A stretch of 56,175 bases of DNA from Erythrobacter sp. WG (GTDB taxonomy: Bacteria; Pseudomonadota; Alphaproteobacteria; Sphingomonadales; Sphingomonadaceae), in NCBI RefSeq assembly GCF_026586795.1, contig NZ_JAPFGY010000024.1:1-56175 (forward strand), read 5' to 3'. A program made the position numbers and the translations under genes. Under the pieces are notes generated by a model, which saw only the letters and a list, made by a program, of their open reading frames with translations, ran no database searches and was not told the origin of the DNA. This document shows positions 43,174 to 51,487 of the stretch, piece after piece (the first letter of the stretch is position 1; each line of letters begins with the position of its first letter).

Positions 43174-43638
43174 TCAGGGCGCGATATCGAAATGCAGCGC
43201 GGTGATCTCCTCCGAGGCGAGCTTGCGGTAGAGGCTGCGGGCGGGCTCGTCCTCGGGGACGGTGTCGGCCTGTACGAAGATCGTCCACGCGCCGACCTCG
43301 CGGGCGATGCCGCGCAGCTGCTCGATCAGCGCGGTGGCGATGCCCTGCCGCCGGGCGCTTTCCCGCACCGCAAGGTCGTAGATGTAGATTTCGCTTCGCG
43401 CCTGTTCGAACTTGGGCAGCACGTAGGCGGCGAGTGCCCCCACCATACCGCCTTCGCGTTCGGCGACCAGCGCGACGTGATCGGGATTGGCGAGCCACCG
43501 CGCCGCCCAGCACTCGTCGGGCGGAGCGGCGGCATAGGTATCGGCTTCGTCGAAGACCTCGGCGAAGAGCCGGTTCATCGCCCGAAAACCGGCAAGATCC
43601 CCGGCCGCGATGCGGCGCGTGGTGGCGGGACCGGTCAG
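43174..43638 (-). CDS. GNAT acetyltransferase of the AAC(3)-I type
   Basis: About 154 aa. The block [20 protein letters not shown] followed by [20 protein letters not shown] and a C-terminal LHFDIAP closely resembles plasmid AAC(3)-I gentamicin 3-N-acetyltransferases, including the acetyl-CoA motif RRQGIA. An ATG at 43578 would delete the first beta strand and helix ([15 protein letters not shown]), which align with the enzyme's known N-terminus. The frame extends without ATG/GTG/TTG to CTG 43638, which overlaps the YbjQ stop as CTGA, so CTG is the likely start. Drug activity cannot be assumed; chromosomal relatives may have other substrates. Confidence 0.85.
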   Translation of the reverse strand: MTGPATTRRIAAGDLAGFRAMNRLFAEVFDEADTYAAAPPDECWAARWLANPDHVALVAEREGGMVGALAAYVLPKFEQARSEIYIYDLAVRESARRQGIATALIEQLRGIAREVGAWTIFVQADTVPEDEPARSLYRKLASEEITALHFDIAP

Positions 43639-43982
43639 ATCTTCACCGCAGTGCCGGTCGCGCTGACCATCAGCATCGAGCCGCGGTCGCCGATCACCTC
43701 GTAGTCGAGGTCGATCCCCACCACCGCATTGCCGCCGAGCGAGGCCGCCTCGGCCTGCAATTCCTCGATCGCCTGCCTGCGCGCGTCGGCAAGGATCCGC
43801 TCGTAGCTCCCCGAGCGCCCGCCGACGATGTCGCGGATGTTGGCGAAGAGATCGCGGAACAGGTTGGCGCCGACGATCACCTCGCCGGTGACGATCCCGA
43901 GATAGTCCTGGATCGGACGGCCCTCGAGCGTCGGGGTGGTGCTGACGATGACGCCGCGCGCGTCTTTCCAGGGGGATGCCAT
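43635..43982 (-). CDS. YbjQ-family (DUF74) protein
   Basis: A 115-aa protein of the heavy-metal-binding-like YbjQ family: [40 protein letters not shown] and [14 protein letters not shown] are characteristic. It forms a pentameric ring in solved relatives; its role is not established. GAGGAG precedes ATG 43982. It overlaps the downstream acetyltransferase, so the two are co-translated. An imperfect palindrome lies just upstream. Confidence 0.9.
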   Translation of the reverse strand: MASPWKDARGVIVSTTPTLEGRPIQDYLGIVTGEVIVGANLFRDLFANIRDIVGGRSGSYERILADARRQAIEELQAEAASLGGNAVVGIDLDYEVIGDRGSMLMVSATGTAVKI

Positions 43983-43998
43983 TGCCGAGTCTCCTCTA

Positions 43999-44022
43999 AG
44001 TGTATTAACGTGATAACACACT
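43999..44022. promoter_or_regulatory. Candidate operator upstream of ybjQ (GntR/YtrA-like palindrome)
   Basis: An imperfect dyad with outer arms AGTGT and ACACT and inner TTA/TAA, 24 bp in all, 17 bases before the ybjQ start in a short AT-rich island. It resembles operators of GntR-family YtrA regulators (GTGTATTA-like halves). No such regulator is in the window. A TTGACA at about 44068-44063 on the minus strand may be the -35 element. Confidence 0.45.
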
Positions 44023-44090
44023 ATGTTGACGGGTGCAAATCTGTCCCGCCCGCATGAACTATGTCAACTTGGGAGCGGCAGGACCGCGCC

Positions 44091-44327
44091 TCACGCCATC
44101 CCGAGCGCGGTCTTGTAGGTCTCGAGCAGCATATCCTGTTCGCTGCGGTCGTCTGGCTTCATCTTCCTGAGGCGCACGATCTGGCGCATGATCTTGGGAT
44201 CGTAGCCGACCGCCTTGGCTTCCATGTAGACGTCGCGGATATCGTCGGCGATGCCCTTCTTCTCCTCCTCGAGGCGTTCGATACGCTCGATCAGCAGGCG
44301 CAGGCGGTCGTCGGTGGTTTCGGCCAT
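44091..44327 (-). CDS. gapR: GapR-family nucleoid-associated protein (DUF2312)
   Basis: A 78-aa helical protein: [59 protein letters not shown]. This is the almost invariant GapR/DUF2312 sequence of alphaproteobacteria. GapR encircles overtwisted DNA ahead of replication and transcription forks and stimulates topoisomerases. ATG 44327 follows a GGAGAC site. It lies 80 bp after DUF1244 on the same strand. Confidence 0.95.
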   Translation of the reverse strand: MAETTDDRLRLLIERIERLEEEKKGIADDIRDVYMEAKAVGYDPKIMRQIVRLRKMKPDDRSEQDMLLETYKTALGMA

Positions 44328-44407
44328 CGGGGGTCTCCATCGGATCTGAGAATCGGTTGGCCCTGCCGATAGCCACCCTCCGGCGAGCGGTGAACCGCCC
44401 GCGCGAA

Positions 44408-44719
44408 TTATTCCTGTGCGTTCTTCGCCACGCTCTCGGCCATCCGGGCGAGCTGCTCCTCGGTCGCGGGGGTCTGGCGCGTGGCCTTCCACTCGGCGCT
44501 CGGCATCCCGTGGATGAGCGTGCGCGCGTCCTCCTTGTCGCCCGCGTAGCCCGCGTCGCGGATCCAGTCGGCGAGGCAGTTGCGGCAGAAGCCGGCCAGG
44601 CCCATCAGGTCGATGTTCTGCGCATCGTGGCGGCGGCGCAGGTGGCGCACCAGCCTGCGGAAGGCGGCCGCGGCCTGGGCATCGTCGAGCCTGTCGAGCG
44701 GATCGGCATTGCTATTCAT
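44408..44719 (-). CDS. DUF1244 protein
   Basis: A 103-aa protein with the DUF1244 core [20 protein letters not shown] followed by [11 protein letters not shown] and [11 protein letters not shown]. The conserved Cys pair in GFCRNCL may bind metal or take part in redox chemistry; the function is unknown. ATG 44719 is divergent from pyk across 64 bp. Probably co-transcribed with gapR. Confidence 0.92.
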   Translation of the reverse strand: MNSNADPLDRLDDAQAAAAFRRLVRHLRRRHDAQNIDLMGLAGFCRNCLADWIRDAGYAGDKEDARTLIHGMPSAEWKATRQTPATEEQLARMAESVAKNAQE

Positions 44720-44783
44720 CGCGGCTTTTCCTTGAGTTGAAATGCGCCTGTGCCATAGGCTTGCCCCAAGAGGGATAACCAGA

Positions 44784-46244
44784 ATGTCACGTCGCATCGA
44801 CCCGCGCGGCCGCAAGGTCAAGATTCTCGCCACGATCGGACCCGCGAGCCGATCGCCCGAGATGCTCGAGCGGTTGGTGCGCGCCGGGGCCGACGCCTTC
44901 CGCCTCAACATGAGCCACGGCAGCCACGCCGATCACGAGGCGGCGATCACCGCGATCCGCGCGCTCGAGAAGCAATATGCGCGCCCCATCGCCATCCTCG
45001 CCGATCTTCAGGGCCCCAAGCTGCGCGTCGGGACCTTCAAGGACGGGCAGGCGGTGATCCGCCATTCGGGCCACTTCACCCTCGACCGCGATCCGGCGCC
45101 GGGCGATCACAGCCGCGTGTGCCTGCCGCACCCGGAACTGTTCGGCATCATGGAGCGCGGGCAGCGCCTGCTGATCAACGACGGCAAGATCCGCCTCAAG
45201 GTGCTCGAGGCCGATGACAGCCGCATCCTGTGTTCGGCCGAGGTCGGCGGGGTGATCTCCGATCGCAAGGGCGTGAACGTCCCCGATGCCGAGGTCCCGA
45301 TCCCCGCTCTAACCGAGAAGGACCGCCGCGATCTCGCCTTCGCGACCGAGCATGGGGCCGACTGGATCGCGCTCTCCTTCGTGCAGCGGCCTGAAGATAT
45401 CGCCGAGGCGAGGAAGCTTATCGGCACCCACGGGACCGCGATTTGCGCCAAGATCGAGAAGCCCAAGGCGGTCGACCGGCTGGATGCGATCATCGAACTG
45501 GCCGACGGGATCATGGTCGCGCGCGGGGATCTGGGCGTGGAGCTCGAGCCGTTCGAGGTGCCGCCGCTCCAGAAGAAGATCGTCAACATGGCGCGCCGCG
45601 CGGGCAAGCCGGTGATCGTCGCGACCCAGATGCTCGAGAGCATGATCGAGGCGCCCACGCCCACCCGCGCCGAGGTCTCCGACGTCGCCAACGCCGTGTA
45701 CGACGGGGCCGACGCGGTGATGCTTTCGGCCGAGAGCGCGGCGGGTGCCTGGCCCGAGGAATCGGTCGCGATGATGGACCGCATCGCCGCGCAGGTGGAG
45801 CGCGACGAGGGCTACAAGGCGCGCGTGCGGTTTCTCGACACGCCGCCCGATGCGACCACCTCCGATGCGCTCGCCCATGCCTGCATGACCATTGCCGACA
45901 CCGTGCCGATCAGCGCGATCACGGTCTTCACCACCAGCGGATCGACCGCACGGCGGGTGGCGCGCGAGCGGCCGGCGACGCCGATGCTGGTGCTCACCCC
46001 CTCGACCCGCACCGCGCGGCGGACGGCGCTGCTGTGGGGTGCCCATGCCGTGGCGACCAAGGACATCGGCAGCTTCGAGGAGATGATCGGCAAGGGCAAG
46101 CGCATGGCGCTCCGGCACAAGTTCGCGAGTGCCGGTGCCAAGCTGATCGTGCTCGCCGGGGTGCCCTTCGGGACGCCCGGTGCCACCAACCTGCTTCACG
46201 TGGTGACGGTGAGCGGCGACGAGCTGGAGAAGCACAAGGGCTGA
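44784..46244 (+). CDS. pyk: Pyruvate kinase
   Basis: A 486-aa glycolytic enzyme (phosphoenolpyruvate + ADP to pyruvate + ATP). Signature KILATIGPASRSPEMLERLV, active-site Lys/Glu motif AICAKIEKPKAVDRLDAI, the metal-binding GIMVARGDLGVELEPFEVPP and VATQMLESMIEAPTPTRAEV. The C-terminal allosteric domain is complete. GAGGG lies upstream of ATG 44784. It is divergent from DUF1244. Confidence 0.98.
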   Translation: MSRRIDPRGRKVKILATIGPASRSPEMLERLVRAGADAFRLNMSHGSHADHEAAITAIRALEKQYARPIAILADLQGPKLRVGTFKDGQAVIRHSGHFTLDRDPAPGDHSRVCLPHPELFGIMERGQRLLINDGKIRLKVLEADDSRILCSAEVGGVISDRKGVNVPDAEVPIPALTEKDRRDLAFATEHGADWIALSFVQRPEDIAEARKLIGTHGTAICAKIEKPKAVDRLDAIIELADGIMVARGDLGVELEPFEVPPLQKKIVNMARRAGKPVIVATQMLESMIEAPTPTRAEVSDVANAVYDGADAVMLSAESAAGAWPEESVAMMDRIAAQVERDEGYKARVRFLDTPPDATTSDALAHACMTIADTVPISAITVFTTSGSTARRVARERPATPMLVLTPSTRTARRTALLWGAHAVATKDIGSFEEMIGKGKRMALRHKFASAGAKLIVLAGVPFGTPGATNLLHVVTVSGDELEKHKG

Positions 46245-46266
46245 CGCCCTCGCGCGCGCGGTCAGA

Positions 46267-47097
46267 ATGACCATTCCGCGCCACAGCTTCATCGCGGTCG
46301 GGAGCGGCGCGGCACCACTTTGCAGCCTTGCCGGCAAGGACGTCATCATCGGGGCGACGGCAATCGAGCTCGGGGATCGCTACAACGTGCCCGCGCACGG
46401 GGTCATCCCTGGCGTGATCATTCAGCCCGTTGCTGCCGAGACGCTCATCGCGGGCGTGCCGGCCGATGCCGGGTGGCCGTTGCCGCTGATCCTCGGCACC
46501 TTGGCGACGCCCGCGATTTTGGCTGCGCGCCGTCGGCGTGTTTTCGCCCTGCGCACCGCCGGGGCGGTGCTCGCACCGGTCGCGGCATGACTGGCGGCGC
46601 GGGTCGGCTTCGACCGGTGGTTCGAGATCGTGCCCGCGCTGACCATCATTGCTGCGGCCGCAGCCATCGGCAGCCTCTTCATCGCCGAGCGCGCGGCAAT
46701 CAGGCGGCGCTAGGTCGACCCGGAAAGCGGACTGCCCAACCGCCTCGCCTTTGCCGCCCGGGCGCATGATCCGGACAGCACCTTGCTGGTTGCCGCGCAG
46801 ATCGACGAATTCGACGCGCTGACGCTGGCGGTCGGGAAGGCGGACCTCGGCGATCTCCTGCGGCGTATCGCCGAGCATCTCCAGATTGCGACCGGCGGTG
46901 CCGCGATCAATCCCACCGAGCCGCGCACGCTGGCATGGGTTTCCGCGCTTTCGGTGGCCGAGCTCGAGGCGCAGCTTTCGGGCATTCGTGCCATGATGCG
47001 CAGCCCCTTCGAGATCGCCGGGCGCCGGCTGGGCGTCTCGCTGACCTACGCGGTGGCGGGCCTCGACGCGGGCGATCCCGCCTCGCAGGCGGCGTGA
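46267..47097 (+). pseudogene. Remnant of a CHASE2-GGDEF signalling protein
   Basis: One reading frame runs through 277 codons with two internal stops, TGA 46588-46590 and TAG 46711-46713. The first part (LAGKDVIIGATAIELGDRYN, VPAHGVIPGVIIQPVAAETL) resembles the end of a CHASE2 sensor, then come two hydrophobic helices, then VDPESGLPNRLAFAARAHDP, the start of a GGDEF domain whose signature is degenerate (TEPRTLAWV). The CHASE2 N-terminus and any EAL domain are absent. So the gene is truncated at both ends and interrupted twice; it is not expected to be functional. Confidence 0.8.
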
Positions 47098-47189
47098 ACG
47101 AATTAGCCGGCTTGCATCGGGGCGTCCGATCGCTAACCCTTCCGCGCGAGCGGCTTGAGGCCTGCCGACCGGGACGAGGGAGATCGCCA

Positions 47190-47519
47190 ATGACGAACGG
47201 GACATGGCGCTTGGCGCTGGCGGGGTTTGGCGCGCTGGGGCTGTCGGGCTGCGTGGTGAACATTGCGGACAGCACGCCGGACCGGGCCGAGGCAGTGCCG
47301 CCCCCGCCTGTGTCGATGATCTGCAATGCCGAGAAGGCGCAGTCCCATATCGGCCATGATGCCACCCAAGCCATTGGCACGGCGATCCTCAGGGATGCCG
47401 GCGCGCGCACTCTGCGATGGGGACCGCCGAACGGCGCCTGGACGATGGACTACCGCGAGGACCGCGTGAATGTCCGCTACGACGAGAAGATGAAGATCAC
47501 CGGTATCACCTGCGGATGA
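47190..47519 (+). CDS. Lipoprotein with peptidase-inhibitor I78 domain
   Basis: A 109-aa protein: signal and lipobox ALGLSGC (Cys22 in MTNGTWRLALAGFGALGLSG C), then an I78/elastase-inhibitor-like domain (CNAEKAQSHIGHDATQAIGT, ARTLRWGPPNGAWTMDYRED, RVNVRYDEKMKITGITCG). Two Cys flank the domain and probably form the disulfide seen in the family. It should protect the envelope from serine proteases. GGGAG precedes ATG 47190. It overlaps the RidA gene (ATGA). Confidence 0.85.
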   Translation: MTNGTWRLALAGFGALGLSGCVVNIADSTPDRAEAVPPPPVSMICNAEKAQSHIGHDATQAIGTAILRDAGARTLRWGPPNGAWTMDYREDRVNVRYDEKMKITGITCG

Positions 47520-47917
47520 GCATCGGCGGATCGCAGCGCGCCCGCGCCACCTCGGGATCGCCCTACGAGGCGCAGTTCGGCTTCGCCCGCGCGGTTCGGG
47601 AGGGCAACCGGATCTGCGTCGCCGGCACCGGTCCGGTGGAGCCCGATGGCTCGACGACGCCGGGAGGTGCGGCGGAACAGGCGGCGCGCGTGTGCACCAT
47701 CATCCTCGCCGCGATCGAGGCGCTGGGCGGCAGCGCCGCAGACGTGGTGCGCACCCGGATGTTGCTCACCGATCCGGCCGATCAGGATGCGGTGGGCGCT
47801 GTCCATGCCCGCTTCTTCGACGAGGCAAAGCCTGCCGCGACCATGATGGGCGTGGCGTGGCTGTGCCGCCCGGAATGGAAGGTCGAGATCGAGGCCGAAG
47901 CGGTGATCCCCGGATGA
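47516..47917 (+). CDS. RidA-family enamine/imine deaminase
   Basis: A 133-aa protein of the YjgF/RidA family: YEAQFGFARAVREGNRICVA, GTGPVEPDGS, VRTRMLLTDPADQDAVGAVH and AATMMGVAWLCRPEWKVEIE. The usual catalytic Arg (VVRTRM) and terminal Glu (EIEAEAV) are present. RidA proteins hydrolyse reactive 2-aminoacrylate-type enamines, but this subgroup has an extended N-terminus. ATG overlaps the inhibitor stop and its stop overlaps the next ATG. Confidence 0.9.
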   Translation: MSIGGSQRARATSGSPYEAQFGFARAVREGNRICVAGTGPVEPDGSTTPGGAAEQAARVCTIILAAIEALGGSAADVVRTRMLLTDPADQDAVGAVHARFFDEAKPAATMMGVAWLCRPEWKVEIEAEAVIPG

Positions 47918-48516
47918 TGCGGCGCGCCCTAGCCTATCTTGCGGCGGTGCTGGCGGGGAGCGCGCTCGGCCTCGGCAGTGCGCTTTTCATGGCGGGACTG
48001 TGGCCGCCGGGGCGCAATCTGGCGTTCGGCGATGTCGATGTCGGCGGCTGGCGCAGCGACTTCGCGGTGGGATCGAAGGCCGCCGATCCCTATACCCGCG
48101 CCCGCGTGGCGCGCCACGGTCTGCTCGCGCTTGCCAAGACCGAGGCGGTCTATTTCACCCGCGCAACCGACGACGCGGGCGGGCGCTTGCGGGAGAGCTG
48201 CACCTATCGTCTCTCGGGAGATCCGATGCCCGCCGCCTGGTGGTCGGTCACGCTGTATGACGGCGCGAGCATGCTTCCTGCCAACGACGATGATGCGCTC
48301 AGCATCGATGCCGAGGTCGCGGGCGAAGGCGCGTGGTCCGCGATCATCGCGCCGCGGCGGCCTGCGGGCGGCGCGGCGTGGATCTCGAGCCGCGCGGCGG
48401 GCGAATTCGACCTCACCCTGCGGCTCTATATGCCGAGCCGGGAACTGCTTGCGCAGCCCACCGCCGCGCTCTCCCCGCCCCATATCGAGCGCCTGTCCTG
48501 CGAGGGTGCGGGATGA
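47914..48516 (+). CDS. DUF1214 exported protein
   Basis: A 200-aa protein with an N-terminal membrane segment (LAYLAAVLAGSALGLGSALF) and the DUF1214 core: DPYTRARVARHGLLALAKTE, WWSVTLYDGASMLPANDDDA, IIAPRRPAGGAAWISSRAAG and LRLYMPSRELL. In many proteins DUF1214 is fused after DUF1254; here it is a separate gene placed before it. ATG 47914 overlaps the RidA stop. It probably works in the envelope together with the next gene; its activity is unknown. Confidence 0.88.
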   Translation: MMRRALAYLAAVLAGSALGLGSALFMAGLWPPGRNLAFGDVDVGGWRSDFAVGSKAADPYTRARVARHGLLALAKTEAVYFTRATDDAGGRLRESCTYRLSGDPMPAAWWSVTLYDGASMLPANDDDALSIDAEVAGEGAWSAIIAPRRPAGGAAWISSRAAGEFDLTLRLYMPSRELLAQPTAALSPPHIERLSCEGAG

Positions 48517-49034
48517 GGCGTTGGATCGGGCCCTTCGTGGTGCTGCTCGTCTCGACTGTGGCGGCGCACGCGCTCACGCTCCACTTCGCGCCGAGCGTCA
48601 TCATGGCGCAGGCCATGGACGCGCTGGCCGAGCGCGGGGTGGCGCTGCACGCCTTCACGCCGCCCAGCCGGGTCACGCCGCAGACCCAGCAAGTGGTGCG
48701 CTCCTCGCCCGATCTCTACTATGCGCTGTGCCGCTACGATCTTGCTAATCCCGGCGCTACGCTCGCCATCACGATGGGCGCCTGGCCCGATTACCAATCG
48801 CTCGCCTTCTTCGACGCCCGAACCGACAACTTCGCGACCCTGCGCGGCACCGGCCGGAGCGTGTCGATCCGCTTGCTCCCGCCCGGCAGCGCGCCCCAGC
48901 CAGGGGCGATCGTCAGTCCTACGGCGAGGGGCGTGATCCTGATCCGCCGTCTCGCGCCTGACGCCGCCCGCTTCGCCGCCGCCGCGCAGGCGGGCCGGTC
49001 CGATGCCTGCCGCCTCGAGCGGCTCGCGTCGTGA
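48513..49034 (+). CDS. DUF1254 exported protein
   Basis: A 173-aa protein with an N-terminal hydrophobic anchor (GPFVVLLVSTVAAHALTLHF) and DUF1254 features: PQTQQVVRSSPDLYYALCRY, DLANPGATLAITMGAWPDYQ and SLAFFDARTDNFATLRGTGR. It overlaps the DUF1214 stop by ATGA, so the pair is made in a fixed ratio. Together they reconstitute a DUF1254-DUF1214 protein in reversed gene order. Confidence 0.87.
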   Translation: MRRWIGPFVVLLVSTVAAHALTLHFAPSVIMAQAMDALAERGVALHAFTPPSRVTPQTQQVVRSSPDLYYALCRYDLANPGATLAITMGAWPDYQSLAFFDARTDNFATLRGTGRSVSIRLLPPGSAPQPGAIVSPTARGVILIRRLAPDAARFAAAAQAGRSDACRLERLAS

Positions 49035-49151
49035 CGGCGGCGGGCCGACGCACCGGATTTGCATCCGCCTTCCGCTGGGGGCAAAATTCATGACACATGA
49101 AGTCCCGCGCGGTCTTTTCCCTCGCGCCAAGGGTCGTTAGAGCACCCCGCC

Positions 49152-50297
49152 ATGAACGGACAATTCCAGCTCACCGACGACCAGCTTGCGATCCAGGAGG
49201 TCGCCCGCCGGTTCACCGCCGACGCCATCACCCCGCACGCAGCCGAGTGGGACGAGAAGCACATCTTCCCGCGCGAGACGATCCAGAAGAGCGCCGAACT
49301 CGGCTTCGGGGCGATCTATGTTTCCGAGGAATCGGGCGGGATCGGCCTCGGGCGGCTGGAGGCGGCGCTGATCATGGAGGCGATGGCCTATGGTTGCCCC
49401 TCGACCAGCGCCTTCATCTCGATCCACAACATGGCCTCGTGGATGATCGACCGCTTCGGCGGCGCGGCTGTGAAGGCGAAGTACCTTCCCGATCTCGTGA
49501 CGATGGACAAGATCGCCAGCTACTGCCTGACCGAACCGGGCTCCGGCTCGGACGCCGCGGCGCTGAAGACCACTGCGCGGCGGGACGGCGATCACTATGT
49601 GCTGAACGGCACCAAGCAGTTCATCTCGGGCGCGGGCGCGAACGAGGTCTATGTCGCGATGGTCCGCACCGGCGAGGATGGTCCCAAGGGCATCTCCTGC
49701 ATGGTGATCGAGAAGGACATGCCCGGCGTCAGCTTCGGGGCCAACGAGAAGAAATTGGGCTGGCATTCGCAGCCGACCGCGCAGCTGATCCTCGAGGATG
49801 TGCGCGTGCCCGTGGAGAACCTCGTCGGGGGCGAGGGCGAGGGCTTCCGCATCGCGATGATGGGTCTCGATGGGGGGCGCCTCAACATCGGCGCCTGCTC
49901 GTTGGGCGGCGCGCAGCGGTGCCTCGACGAGGCGATCGCCTACACCAAGGATCGCAAGCAGTTCGGCCGGGCGGTCGCCGATTTCCAGAACACTCAGTTC
50001 ATGCTCGCCGACATGGCCACCGATCTGGAGGCGGCGCGCGCGCTGCTCTACCTTGCAGCCGCCAAGGTCACCGACAACGCGCCCGACAAGACGCGCTTCT
50101 CCGCCATGGCCAAGCGCCTCGCCACGGACAACGGCAGCGCGATCGTCGACCGCGCGCTCCAGCTGTTCGGCGGCTATGGATACCTTCAGGACTATCCCAT
50201 CGAGCGCTTCTGGCGCGACCTGCGCGTGCATTCGATCCTTGAGGGCACCAACCAGGTGATGCGCATGGTCGTCGGCCGGGACCTGCTGCGCCAGTGA
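49152..50297 (+). CDS. Acyl-CoA dehydrogenase, isobutyryl-CoA type
   Basis: A 381-aa FAD enzyme with the signatures YCLTEPGSGSDAAALKTTAR and QLFGGYGYLQDYPIERFWRD. The catalytic Glu is in HSILEGTNQVMRMVVGR near the C-terminus. Its place as first gene before 3-hydroxyisobutyryl-CoA hydrolase, enoyl-CoA hydratase and mmsB points to isobutyryl-CoA dehydrogenation in valine breakdown, the ACAD8-like role. ATG 49152. Confidence 0.93.
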   Translation: MNGQFQLTDDQLAIQEVARRFTADAITPHAAEWDEKHIFPRETIQKSAELGFGAIYVSEESGGIGLGRLEAALIMEAMAYGCPSTSAFISIHNMASWMIDRFGGAAVKAKYLPDLVTMDKIASYCLTEPGSGSDAAALKTTARRDGDHYVLNGTKQFISGAGANEVYVAMVRTGEDGPKGISCMVIEKDMPGVSFGANEKKLGWHSQPTAQLILEDVRVPVENLVGGEGEGFRIAMMGLDGGRLNIGACSLGGAQRCLDEAIAYTKDRKQFGRAVADFQNTQFMLADMATDLEAARALLYLAAAKVTDNAPDKTRFSAMAKRLATDNGSAIVDRALQLFGGYGYLQDYPIERFWRDLRVHSILEGTNQVMRMVVGRDLLRQ

Positions 50298-50319
50298 GCG
50301 CAGCGACAAGGAAAAGCAC

Positions 50320-51381
50320 ATGACCGACGATGTCCTGATCCGCACCAACGGCCCGATCGGCCATATCAGTCTGAACCGGCCCAAGGCGCTTCACGCGCTG
50401 ACCCTGCCGATGTGCCACGCAATGAGCGCGGCCTTGAGCGAGTGGGCGGCCGATGACGGTATCAAGGCGGTGATCCTCGACCATGCTGAGGGCCGCGGCT
50501 TTTGCGCAGGCGGCGATATCGCCTTCCTGCGGGATTCAGCGTTGAACGATGGCGGGGTGTCGGGGAGGAAGTTCTTCCACGACGAATATCAGCTCAACCA
50601 CCAGATGCACGCCTACGCCAAACCCATCGTCGCCTTCATGGACGGGATCACGATGGGCGGCGGCGTGGGCATATCGCAGCCCGCTAAGTTTCGCGTGGCG
50701 ACCGAGAACACCCGCTTCGCCATGCCCGAAACCGGCATCGGCCTGTTCCCCGACGTCGGCGGCGGTTGGTATCTCTCGCGCCTCGGCCAGCGGCTCGGGC
50801 AGTTCCTGGCGCTCACCGGCGCGCGGCTCGACGGGGCCGAGTGCCTGTGGACGGGCCTCGCGACCCACTACCTGCCCCACGATATGCTCGAGGACATCAA
50901 GGCGCGCATCCACGATCGCCCCGAACGCATCGCCGGCATCCTCGCCGAACCCGTGGGTACTCCGCCCAAGGCCCGGATCGAGGCGAATGCCGACCGGATC
51001 GCCAAGCACTTCGCCTCCGATCGCTACGAGGATATCCTCGCCAGTCTCGAGGTGGCGGCCGACAGCGGCGACCCTTGGGCGGCGACCGAGCGCGACACGC
51101 TGGGCACCAAGAGCCCGCAGACCTGCAAGGTGGCGCTCCGCCAGCTCGCCGAGAGCGCGCGTCTCACGGATTTCGCCGCCAATATGCGCATGGAGTATCG
51201 CATCGCCTCGCGCGTGCTCACCCGTCCCGACTTCGCCGAAGGGGTGCGCGCGGTGATCGTCGACAAGACCGGCGATCCCAAGTGGAACCCCGCCACCCCC
51301 GAGGAGGTCACCGAAGACCTGCTCGACGCGATTTTCGCGCCCCTGCCCGAAGGCGAGGAGTGGGCGCCGCTCGCAAGTTGA
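50320..51381 (+). CDS. 3-hydroxyisobutyryl-CoA hydrolase
   Basis: A 353-aa crotonase-fold protein of HIBYL-CoA hydrolase length (longer than hydratases of about 260 aa). Oxyanion-hole segments are GFCAGGDIAFLRDSA and ITMGGGVGIS, and the catalytic acid region is MPETGIGLFPDVGGGWYLSR. It releases 3-hydroxyisobutyrate from its CoA ester in valine catabolism. It follows the dehydrogenase by 22 bp, with AAGGAAAAG upstream of ATG 50320. Confidence 0.94.
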   Translation: MTDDVLIRTNGPIGHISLNRPKALHALTLPMCHAMSAALSEWAADDGIKAVILDHAEGRGFCAGGDIAFLRDSALNDGGVSGRKFFHDEYQLNHQMHAYAKPIVAFMDGITMGGGVGISQPAKFRVATENTRFAMPETGIGLFPDVGGGWYLSRLGQRLGQFLALTGARLDGAECLWTGLATHYLPHDMLEDIKARIHDRPERIAGILAEPVGTPPKARIEANADRIAKHFASDRYEDILASLEVAADSGDPWAATERDTLGTKSPQTCKVALRQLAESARLTDFAANMRMEYRIASRVLTRPDFAEGVRAVIVDKTGDPKWNPATPEEVTEDLLDAIFAPLPEGEEWAPLAS

Positions 51382-51386
51382 ACGAT

Positions 51387-51471
51387 CGTCATTGCGAGCG
51401 AAGCGAAGCTATCCAGAGCGCCGCGCGAAACGGCTCTGGATTGCCGCCTCGCTCCGCTCCTCGCAATGACG
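51387..51471. repeat. 85-bp inverted-repeat element within the valine operon
   Basis: Outer arms CGTCATTGCGAGCGAAGCGA / GCTCCTCGCAATGACG and inner CTATCCAGAGC / GCTCTGGATTG can fold into a long hairpin. It occupies almost the whole gap between the hydrolase and hydratase genes. The sequence is of the ATTGCGAGCGAAGC type dispersed in many alphaproteobacterial genomes. It may process or attenuate the mRNA between the genes. Confidence 0.8.
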
Positions 51472-51487
51472 CGCCAAGGAGAACAGG

